Assembly (NCBI GenBank): GCA_035632955.1
Contig: DASQFU010000144.1
Coordinates: 1 to 18,616 of the forward strand
Source: DASQFU01 sp035632955
GTDB lineage: Bacteria; Eisenbacteria; RBG-16-71-46
Length of the DNA stretch: 18,616 bases
Reading direction: 5' to 3'
A program made the position numbers and the translations under genes. Of the stretch, positions 6,298 to 13,976 are shown one piece after another; positions within the stretch are counted from its first letter, which is position 1; every line of letters begins with the position of its first letter. Under the pieces are notes generated by a model. It did not search any database. It was not told where the DNA came from and was given only the letters and a program-made list of their open reading frames with translations.

Positions 6298-9200
6298 CTA
6301 CGGAAGCACCACCAGCTTGCGCGACTGCTGCTGCGCGCCGAGGCGGAGCTTCGCGAAGTAAATCCCGCCGCCCACCGCTTCGCCCTGGTCGCCACGCAGA
6401 TTCCACTCGACCGAGAACCGGCCCGCTGCGGCGCGGCCGCTCGCGAGCGTGCGGACCTTGCGCCCGAGCAGATCGTAGACCGCGAGCTCCAACTCCCCGC
6501 CCACGAGATCGCTCGGCACCGCGTAGCTCAGCCGAGACGAGCGGGCGGCCGGATTCGGCGCGGGCGCCGAGAACTCCAGCGCGGACGGCGCCGCCCCACC
6601 CGTCGGCGCGGGCTCCACGTCGACGAACACCTGCGAGTTGTACAACCCCGTGCGCCGCGCGTCGTGATGGAACTGAGGCCACGGCGGCAGGCGGCCCGGC
6701 GAGAACGGGAAGTCGTAGTCCCACATGTAGACCTTGCCGTCGTTGTTGGCGACCACGATCTCGCTCAGACCATCGCTGTCGCAGTCGCACACCGCCGGTG
6801 TGCCGTAGACCTCGGCGGGCAGCACGATCGGGAACCCGGCCAGGACCTGGCCCGTGCCACTGATCGCCGTCAACGTCGCGGCATTGTCCCCCATGACGAT
6901 GTCCGGCAACCCGTCGCCACTGATGTCGCCCACGACCGGGCTGCTGGCCGACGCCGGACTGCTGGCGGTGCTGTAGCGAACGTTCGCGAACGCCGGCTGC
7001 AGCGTTCCGTCTCGGTTGTACACCTTGATGAAGCCGTCCGACGTGGCGTGAACGATGTCAACGAAGCCATCGTTGTTGATGTCCGCCAGCGCCGGCGAGG
7101 TCTGCATGTCCGATCCCCCCTGGGCCCGCGAATGGACCGGCCAGCCGTTCCGGCGCACGCCCAGGTTGTTGAACACGTACAGCGAGTCGTTGACCGCGCT
7201 GATCACGATCTCGAATCCGGAATCGCCGGGCCCGTCGAGATAGCCGACGGCTGCCGATGAGGTGATGGGAACGCCGAGCGGAACGGGCGGGAACACGTTG
7301 GTGCCATCGTGACGGAACGCATACAGATTGCCGTCGTAACCGCCATAGATGATCTCGAGCTGATTGCCGCCGTCACCGTCGAGATTGACCAGCGCCGGAG
7401 TTCCGTAGTTGAACGGGGAACCGAACGCTTTGAACACGCCTTTCGTGGCCGACGTGGCGTCGCCGTCGCGCCATTCCTGGCCGTTCGCGCGCATGGCGTA
7501 CAGGTTGTATCCGTTCGAGCCGAACACCAGCTCCTTCGAGCCGTCGTTGTTGAGATCGCCGATCGCGACGCCGGACCAAATGCGGCGCTGGTCGAGATTG
7601 CCCCCCGTCGTGTAGAACGGCCAACCCGGCTTGACGGCACCGGCGTCATCCAGCACGTAGACGGCCGCAGAGTCCCAGGCCGCCGCGACGACCTCGAGCG
7701 CGCCCGTGTCGAGCTGCCCGATCGAGGGACCGGAACGGAATCCCGCTCCGCTCGACTGCCCGGCAAGGCTGAAATCCCCGGAGGTCGCGCTCGAGCCGTC
7801 GGCGTCCACAGGAGCCAGCCCATCCGCGTGCCACAGGTAGACGATGTCCGAGGCCATCGCGATGTCCATCTGGTTGGCCTGATACATGTACTCGATCGCC
7901 ACCGACGACAACGCGCGCTGGCTGGTCTCGTGCGGCCAGAAGACGTGGTTCGGCGGGTTGGTGCTCGTCATGACGACGTCGGACAACGTCGACTCGTTCC
8001 CTGAACTGTCGACCGCCGCGACGCGATAGAAGTACTGCGTCAGCGGCGCGAGCCCGATGTCGCGGAAATACGCGGTGCGATCGGTCGGCACCAGGTTGAC
8101 GCGCGTGAACGGGCCGCCGGCGGTGAGCCCGCGGTAGACGTTGTAGCCCAGCAGATCGGGCTCCGGACGGCGCCACCACGTGACGTCGATCGAGGTGCCC
8201 GAGCCGCGCCCGGCCACGCTCAACACCTTGCCCGGCCAGCGCACGTCGACCGCCTGCGTGTAGAGCAGGCCGTGGATGTCGGACACGCGGAGCTGGAACG
8301 TGGCGAGCGTGTCGCTGATCGTGAACAGCATCTGGTCGCCCTGAGCCTCGGCCAGCGGGTCGATGTCTCCGAACGCGCCCGTGCTGTCGGTGACGGTCGC
8401 CAGCGCCGGATTCAGATTGCGCAGAACGGCGGTCACGTTGCGCGCGGGACCGGTGCCGAGGTTGCGGAGCTTGACGAAGTAGCTGTTGACCTCGCCCGGG
8501 TCCGGCCGCTGGTTCGAGTTTCCGCCCTGATCGACCAGGTTGTGGGAGAAGTGGCGCGGCTCGGGCGAGCGGATCACGACCTGCACCGTGTCCGCCCAGC
8601 TACGCCCGGCGTTGTCCACGAATCGCAGCGCGAGCGGAATCTCGCGCTGGTCCTGCGCGGTGAAGGGAATGCTGAGTCGGTAGGCGGTACCGTTCACCGT
8701 CGCGCCCGTGCCGATCGAGCCGTAGGTCGCGTTCGCGTTGACGACCGTGACCAGCGCATCGCCGGTCGAGAGCTTGCCGGTGACGGCGTTGGCCGCCGCC
8801 CCGCCCGTGTTCCGCAGCGGGATCGTCAGATCCACAGTCTCGCCCGCGTTCCAGAACGTATCGGCATTGCCGCTGGTGCCGCCGGCCGCGTCGTCGTCGA
8901 TCACGACGTTCTGCTCGGCGAGCACCGGGGGGCCGGCCGGCGTGACGTTCAGCGTCGCCTGGTAAGGCTTGGCGTTGAACGAGGTCGCGGTCAGCGTGAA
9001 CGAGCCGGTTTCGTCGGGTCGGAAGTTCAGGACCGCGATGCCCGAGGCATTCGTGAACGCCGAGCGATAGTCGTCGTCGACCTTGTACGCCGTCACCTTC
9101 GCCCCGTTCACCGGCGAGCCGCCGACGGTCACGGTCACGGAGAAGGTGGTGTCGCCGGCCGCCATGCTGGCCGCATGCGCGGCGCTCAACGCGGCCGGCC

Positions 9201-11019
9201 GCCGCGTGTACATGCGGAGCTCCGGATCGCCGATCAGGAGCAGTGTCATCTCGGTCCAGCGGTTCACCCCGTCGTAGGTCGAGAACGGAATGAACGGCAG
9301 CTTCTGCCTCGCTTGCGCCTCGCCCACCGCCGTGACGAGGCTGTCGAAGACGAGCTTGAAGTACTCCTTCTGATAGTTGCGCCCCGCGGTTGGGAAGTCG
9401 AAGCGCGTGGAGCCGATGTTCGTCACCGCGCCGCCGTTCGGCGCCAGCAGGAACGCTTCGCCGATGCACGGGAAGTCGATTGCGTTCGACGTGCAATTGA
9501 TGGCGTAGAGATTCGAGAGCCGGTTGCCGTTGGTCAGCCCCAGCGCGTCTTCGTTGCTGAGGTTGTTGTCGCCGACCGACATTACGTTGCGGTAGCCGTG
9601 ACCGATGTGGACCGCGAGGTTGTAGCCGGCGTCCAGCGAGTCCAGCACCACCGCGCGCGACTCGGCGAGCGCACCCGGCGCCCAGCGAGGATCGAGATAG
9701 TTCTGGTAGAGGCGCGCGTAGTGGATACCGGGCGCGGCGTTCAGGTAGGGCAGCACTTCTTCCACCAGCTCGGCGCCGTCCAGCGACGGAGTCGGGTCGT
9801 TCAGGACCCAGTCCTGCGGGAACAGCACCTCGGCGAAGAACAGGACGCTCTGCTCGTAGTCGCCGACCGGCGTCTTCGCGTATTGCAGCGTCTTGTCGAT
9901 GAACTGATCCACCTGCGCGACCGTGACCACGGGGGCGCGGCCGACGTAAACGTCGGGCATCAAGTCGGCGTTGTCTCCGGGATCGACGATCGACAGATAG
10001 CCTTCGCCATAGAGGCTGTCGCCGTCGGCGTTCCAGTTGCCGTCGAGGCACGAGAAGTAGAGGTCGGCCGGGATGTACTCCCCGCCGTAGAAGCGGGTAT
10101 AGATGAGGCGGGCCGGAATGACTTCGGTATCACCGCCGAGCAGCACCCACTTAGTGCCCCAGCGCGCGTACGCGTCGCGGAGGAACTGCCGGATGCGGTC
10201 GGCGTCGTCGGCGCCGGACGGGTACTGCTGCCGGATGAACGACAGCGTGCGCACGACCGCGGGCAATCCGGACTGCGTCTTCCAATCCGCGAGGCGCTGG
10301 AACTCGGGCGCCAGGGCGTCCGACGTAACGATCACGTACGCGACCGGGCTACCGAGCACCGACGGGACCTGCGTGGCGCGGAACGGCTGCGCACCACGGC
10401 CGCCGTCATCGGCGCGCGCCGCGGTCGGGTCCTGATCCTCCCATTCGGGGACGACGCGCTCGCGAACCACCTGGCCGGGATCGTGATGGGGCTCGATCTG
10501 CAGCCGGACTTTGACCCGCCGGACCTGTTCGAGGCGGCCGCTGCTTGGCTCCCAGCGCACCGGGTTGACGCGGATCCACGCGACGTTCCGGCCGCGCAGC
10601 GAGCCTTGGGTCGCGAACTCCGCGGGATGCTGCGGCAGGAAGCCACCGAGACCGTAGACGGCGGGGTCCGCGGCGGTGCGCTCGATCGGCGTAATCCCGG
10701 GGCGGATCCGCACCGCTGGCGGAACCCGAATGCTCCGCTCCCAGAGCTCGGCATCGACGTTCACGACCTCGACTCCGGTCACGCGCATGCCCGCCGGAAT
10801 CTCGATCGCTTCGGCCAGCATCGGCAGGTCGGGCCGGCCGGGCGTGAACTCGCGGCTGCTCTCGCCCGCGACGCGGACATCGACCGTGCCGCCGGCCGGG
10901 ACGAGCGAAAAACGCTCGGCCGGGTACGAGAACTCCCGCTCGAGCGTGGTCGGTGAGGCTTCCAGTGTCGCAGCGGCGCACGTCGCCGCGAGCGCCAACA
11001 GCACACGCAAGACCTTCAT
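6298..11019 (-). CDS. Large secreted C25 (gingipain-type) cysteine protease with CARDB/FN3-like, FG-GAP repeat and FlgD-like C-terminal domains
   Basis: A 1573-residue secreted protein. Signal peptide about 1-21; a propeptide-like region to about 225; a peptidase C25 domain at about 226-605 with the likely catalytic pair His474 (in HIGHGYRN) and Cys509 (in YAINCTSNA), spaced almost as in gingipain RgpB. Then come Ig/CARDB-like segments (about 610-930), a fibronectin type III domain (about 940-1015, LLGYNVYRG), and a propeller-like region (about 1060-1455) with five Asp-rich loops of FG-GAP/VCBS type: DLNNDG 1155, NLDGDG 1212, DINNDG 1313, DISGDG 1365, DCDSDG 1412. The end (about 1480-1573, ELAVYDLLGRKVRTL) is a FlgD-like Ig domain resembling type IX secretion sorting domains. 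The ATG at 11019 is preferred over an upstream one at 11127 because it begins the signal peptide and has GGGGA eight bases before it (11028-11032). Likely degrades proteins outside the cell; the substrate is unknown. Confidence 0.9.
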   Translation of the reverse strand: MKVLRVLLALAATCAAATLEASPTTLEREFSYPAERFSLVPAGGTVDVRVAGESSREFTPGRPDLPMLAEAIEIPAGMRVTGVEVVNVDAELWERSIRVPPAVRIRPGITPIERTAADPAVYGLGGFLPQHPAEFATQGSLRGRNVAWIRVNPVRWEPSSGRLEQVRRVKVRLQIEPHHDPGQVVRERVVPEWEDQDPTAARADDGGRGAQPFRATQVPSVLGSPVAYVIVTSDALAPEFQRLADWKTQSGLPAVVRTLSFIRQQYPSGADDADRIRQFLRDAYARWGTKWVLLGGDTEVIPARLIYTRFYGGEYIPADLYFSCLDGNWNADGDSLYGEGYLSIVDPGDNADLMPDVYVGRAPVVTVAQVDQFIDKTLQYAKTPVGDYEQSVLFFAEVLFPQDWVLNDPTPSLDGAELVEEVLPYLNAAPGIHYARLYQNYLDPRWAPGALAESRAVVLDSLDAGYNLAVHIGHGYRNVMSVGDNNLSNEDALGLTNGNRLSNLYAINCTSNAIDFPCIGEAFLLAPNGGAVTNIGSTRFDFPTAGRNYQKEYFKLVFDSLVTAVGEAQARQKLPFIPFSTYDGVNRWTEMTLLLIGDPELRMYTRRPAALSAAHAASMAAGDTTFSVTVTVGGSPVNGAKVTAYKVDDDYRSAFTNASGIAVLNFRPDETGSFTLTATSFNAKPYQATLNVTPAGPPVLAEQNVVIDDDAAGGTSGNADTFWNAGETVDLTIPLRNTGGAAANAVTGKLSTGDALVTVVNANATYGSIGTGATVNGTAYRLSIPFTAQDQREIPLALRFVDNAGRSWADTVQVVIRSPEPRHFSHNLVDQGGNSNQRPDPGEVNSYFVKLRNLGTGPARNVTAVLRNLNPALATVTDSTGAFGDIDPLAEAQGDQMLFTISDTLATFQLRVSDIHGLLYTQAVDVRWPGKVLSVAGRGSGTSIDVTWWRRPEPDLLGYNVYRGLTAGGPFTRVNLVPTDRTAYFRDIGLAPLTQYFYRVAAVDSSGNESTLSDVVMTSTNPPNHVFWPHETSQRALSSVAIEYMYQANQMDIAMASDIVYLWHADGLAPVDADGSSATSGDFSLAGQSSGAGFRSGPSIGQLDTGALEVVAAAWDSAAVYVLDDAGAVKPGWPFYTTGGNLDQRRIWSGVAIGDLNNDGSKELVFGSNGYNLYAMRANGQEWRDGDATSATKGVFKAFGSPFNYGTPALVNLDGDGGNQLEIIYGGYDGNLYAFRHDGTNVFPPVPLGVPITSSAAVGYLDGPGDSGFEIVISAVNDSLYVFNNLGVRRNGWPVHSRAQGGSDMQTSPALADINNDGFVDIVHATSDGFIKVYNRDGTLQPAFANVRYSTASSPASASSPVVGDISGDGLPDIVMGDNAATLTAISGTGQVLAGFPIVLPAEVYGTPAVCDCDSDGLSEIVVANNDGKVYMWDYDFPFSPGRLPPWPQFHHDARRTGLYNSQVFVDVEPAPTGGAAPSALEFSAPAPNPAARSSRLSYAVPSDLVGGELELAVYDLLGRKVRTLASGRAAAGRFSVEWNLRGDQGEAVGGGIYFAKLRLGAQQQSRKLVVLP

Positions 11020-11181
11020 CGGTGAGATCCCCGGATCAAAGAAGAGACGAACGATAGGAGTAATCGGAGGGTGCGTGGAGCACGACCGGGGACCGCCGCC
11101 AGCGGTAAGAGGTCGGGCGCAGCGCAATCAGATCTAAGGAACTTGTCGTTGCCCGGAACCTAGTCGGTCAAGACGATACGG

Positions 11182-11199
11182 GACCCGTCAGACCGGGTC
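11182..11199 (-). terminator. Hairpin at the stop of the peptide-binding lipoprotein gene
   Basis: GACCCG and CGGGTC (6-pair stem, 6-base loop) start within the stop codon of the lipoprotein gene on the minus strand. No T-run follows. It could weaken read-through into the protease gene about 160 bases downstream, for which no clear separate promoter was found. Confidence 0.35.
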
Positions 11200-12745
11200 A
11201 ACGCCCTTTCCGATCTTCGGGTTCCAGCGACGCGGCCCGCCGCGGATCGGGCCCGAAATGCGGGTGGCAAGGCACTCCAGACCCTCCCGTCCGCTCGACC
11301 CAGAGCCAGGGCAGCCGGGCGAGCGGCAGAACGATCTGATCCTGCTCGAGTCGGCGCTGGGCACCCGCGACGTCGAGCGGCTGGGTGGCGCCCCGGGGAT
11401 GGAGCCAGGCGTCGAACTCGCGCGTCCGCCATCCCGTGCGCAGGCCTCCGATCACGGGTCCGCGTGCCGGGGTGACGAGCGCCGCCAGCTCCGCCACGGG
11501 ATCCTCGAGCAGGCTCTGGCTCTCGACCAGGGCGAGCTGCGCGCCGCCCGGGGCGCGCGCGGCCGCCTGGAACGCGGCCGCAGATACCGGACGCAGCTCG
11601 ACGTCGAGCCCGAGCCCCGCCCACTCGGCCTGCATCGGGCGCGCGATCTCGGCCCCCGCGCCGTCTGCGGAATACGTCATCACGACGTGCAGCGAGCGCC
11701 GGAACTTGCCGCGCTCGAGCCACGCGCGCACGGTCTCCGGATCGCGCCGCGGAAAATCGAACGGTTCGCCTCCCGGCAGCCAGGCCGCGAGCGCCACCCC
11801 GTGCGGGCCCAGGGCCGCGAGCAAGCCCGCGCGGTCGAGCCCGTGGGCGAGCGCGTGCCGCGCCGGCGGGCGGGACGTCGGCGGCAGGTCGGCGCGCAAC
11901 ACCAGCAGCAGACCCCGCGAAGGACGGGCGGGCCGTGATCGGGCGTGGACGCCGGCCGGCAACCCCTGCGCGAGCAACCCCGGCGGCACCGGCCACAGCA
12001 GATCGACCTGGCCGGCCCGCAACCAGGCGCGCGCGCGCGTAATGCCGCGAGCGAATCGCAGGTGCATCGTGTCGGGTCCGGCCGTCGCCGCGTCGTCACG
12101 CCGCACCAGCGTCATGCGACCGGAGGAGGCCGCAACCGCCTGGTAGTCGCCGAGCCCGCTTCGCCATCCCCCACCCGCGTCCGCGGCGGACCACGGCACC
12201 GCGACGCCGGGCAACGCGAGCTTGCGCGGCAACAGGCTGTCGGGACGTGCCAGCCTCAGCACCAACGTGCTGTCGTCCGGGGTCGCGATCCCGAGCGGCG
12301 GCAACGGCTGGCCGGCGCGCACGTCGTCGGTTCCGGCGAGCGATTCGAGCAACCAGAGCTGGGTGGCGTGATCGAGGCGGTTCAGATTGGACTCGATCGC
12401 GCGGCGAAAGTCACCGCTGCCGCACCGGGTCCCATCGCCGAAGCGCAGCCCCGGTCGCAAATGGAACGTGTGGACCAAGCCGTCCGGCGTGACCTCGTGA
12501 CGCGCGGCCGCGGCCGGCACGATCGCGCCGCTGGTGTCTTCTTCCAGGAGCCCGCGACCGAGCAGGCGCTCGATCGCCCAGCGCACCGGATCGGGCGGCC
12601 CCCCGGGATCGAAGCGCGGCTCCGCGCGGCCGATCGCCCACGTGAACGACACGCGCGCCGGCGGCGGCGGGGCGCACGACGCCGCGATCACGATCACGAC
12701 GCCGGCGAGCACGATCATGCGCAGGCACGAAGAGCGCGAGTCCAC
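11198..12745 (-). CDS. Peptide-type ABC transporter substrate-binding lipoprotein (SBP family 5)
   Basis: A 515-residue protein of the DppA/OppA-like family, which binds peptides (or nickel and other solutes) outside the inner membrane and delivers them to an ABC permease. A lipoprotein signal (hydrophobic 10-22) ends in AASC with Cys24 as the lipid-anchored residue, followed by a Pro-rich tether. The family signature is visible near 86-118: HEVTPDGLVHTFHLRPGLRF followed by GDGT and a 'DFRRAIE' segment. The GTG at 12745 is chosen because it supplies arginines before the hydrophobic core; an in-frame ATG at 12718 would leave no positive charge. No Shine-Dalgarno is seen, and the predicted promoter puts transcription at the GTG itself. 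No permease or ATPase genes are near, so it is an orphan binding protein here. Peptide binding is inferred from the family and from the flanking protease and Xaa-Pro peptidase. Confidence 0.85.
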   Translation of the reverse strand: MDSRSSCLRMIVLAGVVIVIAASCAPPPPARVSFTWAIGRAEPRFDPGGPPDPVRWAIERLLGRGLLEEDTSGAIVPAAAARHEVTPDGLVHTFHLRPGLRFGDGTRCGSGDFRRAIESNLNRLDHATQLWLLESLAGTDDVRAGQPLPPLGIATPDDSTLVLRLARPDSLLPRKLALPGVAVPWSAADAGGGWRSGLGDYQAVAASSGRMTLVRRDDAATAGPDTMHLRFARGITRARAWLRAGQVDLLWPVPPGLLAQGLPAGVHARSRPARPSRGLLLVLRADLPPTSRPPARHALAHGLDRAGLLAALGPHGVALAAWLPGGEPFDFPRRDPETVRAWLERGKFRRSLHVVMTYSADGAGAEIARPMQAEWAGLGLDVELRPVSAAAFQAAARAPGGAQLALVESQSLLEDPVAELAALVTPARGPVIGGLRTGWRTREFDAWLHPRGATQPLDVAGAQRRLEQDQIVLPLARLPWLWVERTGGSGVPCHPHFGPDPRRAASLEPEDRKGR

Positions 12746-12751
12746 ACGCGC

Positions 12752-12779
12752 AGTGTAGGTGCGCGACGATGCGCGTCAA
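12752..12779 (-). promoter_or_regulatory. Candidate promoter of the lipoprotein gene (leaderless)
   Basis: On the minus strand TTGACG (12774-12779) and TACACT (12752-12757) are 16 bases apart. Only six bases separate the -10 from the GTG at 12745, so transcription would start on or beside the start codon. Confidence 0.45.
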
Positions 12780-12792
12780 GACGACCCGCATC

Positions 12793-12850
12793 CGTTGCCG
12801 CTCGTTCGTTGCCGCTCGTCGTCGCTCGTTCGTTGCCGCTCGTTGTCGCT
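12793..12850. repeat. Tandem repeat of a 24-base unit between divergent genes
   Basis: Two consecutive 24-base units (12803-12826 and 12827-12850), each CGTT + CGTTGCCGCT + CGTYGTCGCT, differ at one base and are preceded by one extra 10-base subunit (12793-12802). The repeat lies between the two divergent promoters, and its last subunit contains the predicted -35 of the rightward one. It could be a protein-binding array or a replication-slippage product. Confidence 0.85.
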
Positions 12851-12872
12851 CGCCGCCGGCCGGTGCTAGCGT
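12843..12872 (+). promoter_or_regulatory. Candidate promoter of the M24 peptidase operon (leaderless)
   Basis: TTGTCG (12843-12848) and TAGCGT (12867-12872) are 18 bases apart. The GTG start at 12879 is only six bases beyond the -10, so the predicted transcript begins at the start codon. Both boxes are moderate matches. Confidence 0.4.
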
Positions 12873-12878
12873 AGCGGC

Positions 12879-13976
12879 GTGGATCTCATGCGACGCAACC
12901 AGCGATGGACGCGCGTGGGCGCGGCTCTCGAGCATGCCGGAGCCGATTGGCTGGTGGTGCCGGCGTCGGCCGATTTCCGCTGGTTGACGGGCGCCGTCGC
13001 GCGTTCGACCGAGCGGCTGCTCGCGCTCGCGGTGCCGCGCCGCGGCGAGCCGTTCTGCGTCGTGCCGCGGCTCGAGGCCGATTCGCTGGCCGCCGAATGC
13101 CCGGGACTGCATCTCGAGGTCTGGGACGAGCATGAAGACCCGCTCCTCCGCCTCGTTGGCGGCATTGAGTTGTGGCGCGGCCCGAGCCTCCTGGTCGGCG
13201 ACGGCATGCGCACGGGACCGCTGCTGCGGCTCGCCGCGCAGGGACGCTGCCGGCCCGCCGGGCCCGTGCTCGAACCCCTGCGCGCCGTCAAGGACCCCTT
13301 CGAGCTCAAGCTCATGGAAGAAGCCGCGTCGAACGCGGATCACGTCATGGAGGAGGCCGCCGATTTCATGCGTCCCGGCATGACCGAGCGCGAGGTCGCG
13401 CATTTCATCCTCGACCGCTTCTCGGGCCTCGGCGACACCGACGCCTGGGCGATCGTCGCGTCGGGACCCCATTCGGCGCTGCCGCACCATCAGTCGTCTC
13501 GGCGGCCGCTGCGCGAGCACGACGTCGTGCTGCTCGACCTCGGCGCGTCGAACGGCGGCTACAGCTCCGACATCACGCGCACCTTCTGCCTCGGCCCTCC
13601 CGATCCGGAAGTGGCGCACGTCTATCAGGTCGTGGATCAGGCGCGCCGCGCCGGGATCGCGGCGTCGCGGGCGGGAGCGATCCCGGAGCAAGTGGACCGC
13701 GCCGCGCGCGACATCATCGAGGGCGCGGGCTTCGGGCCGTTCTTCACCCACCGCACCGGGCACGGCGTCGGGCTCGAAGTCCACGAGCAGCCTTATCTCG
13801 TCACCGGGAATCAGCAGCCGCTCCAGGCCGGCATGGTGCACAGCGTCGAGCCGGGCGTGTACCTGCCGGGCCGGTTCGGCATCAGGCTCGAGGACCTGGT
13901 CGTGGTCGAGCACGGACGCTCGCGCCGGCTCAATCAGGCGCCGCTCGATCCGTTGCCGCCGCGCCTGCGGCAATGA
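12879..13976 (+). CDS. M24 family Xaa-Pro aminopeptidase/dipeptidase
   Basis: A 365-residue cytoplasmic metallopeptidase of the PepP/PepQ (creatinase-fold) type, which removes the residue before proline from peptides. Residues 1-135 form the N-terminal creatinase-like domain and about 140-350 the pita-bread catalytic domain. All five metal ligands of the family are seen: Asp220 (VVLLDLGAS), Asp231 (SDITRTF), His295 (HRTGHGVGLEVHE), Glu324 (HSVEPGVY) and Glu338 (IRLEDLV). The GTG at 12879 is taken as start; an ATG three codons later at 12888 is an alternative, and neither has a Shine-Dalgarno sequence, in line with leaderless initiation. The stop overlaps the helicase ATG. With the divergent peptide-binding lipoprotein and the C25 protease it could complete a peptide-use pathway. 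Exact specificity cannot be read from sequence. Confidence 0.92.
   Translation: MDLMRRNQRWTRVGAALEHAGADWLVVPASADFRWLTGAVARSTERLLALAVPRRGEPFCVVPRLEADSLAAECPGLHLEVWDEHEDPLLRLVGGIELWRGPSLLVGDGMRTGPLLRLAAQGRCRPAGPVLEPLRAVKDPFELKLMEEAASNADHVMEEAADFMRPGMTEREVAHFILDRFSGLGDTDAWAIVASGPHSALPHHQSSRRPLREHDVVLLDLGASNGGYSSDITRTFCLGPPDPEVAHVYQVVDQARRAGIAASRAGAIPEQVDRAARDIIEGAGFGPFFTHRTGHGVGLEVHEQPYLVTGNQQPLQAGMVHSVEPGVYLPGRFGIRLEDLVVVEHGRSRRLNQAPLDPLPPRLRQ

Noticed and set aside
8272..10956. 894-codon open frame on plus, antisense to the protease gene
   Set aside because: Composition is dominated by Arg, Val, Asp and His repeats with no domain. It is the usual mirror frame of a GC-rich gene whose minus-strand product has clear motifs.
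11020..11127. 36-codon N-terminal extension of the C25 protease
   Set aside because: It would put a hydrophilic stretch in front of a good signal peptide, and the downstream ATG has its own GGGGA site.
12793..12850. CRISPR array
   Set aside because: Units are contiguous 10-24 base repeats with no spacers and no cas genes nearby.
12411..13973. 520-codon open frame on minus across the M24 gene and the divergent promoters
   Set aside because: It spans two real genes and the tandem repeat. The repeat-encoded part is a simple Glu-Arg-Gln-Arg pattern, and no family is recognised.
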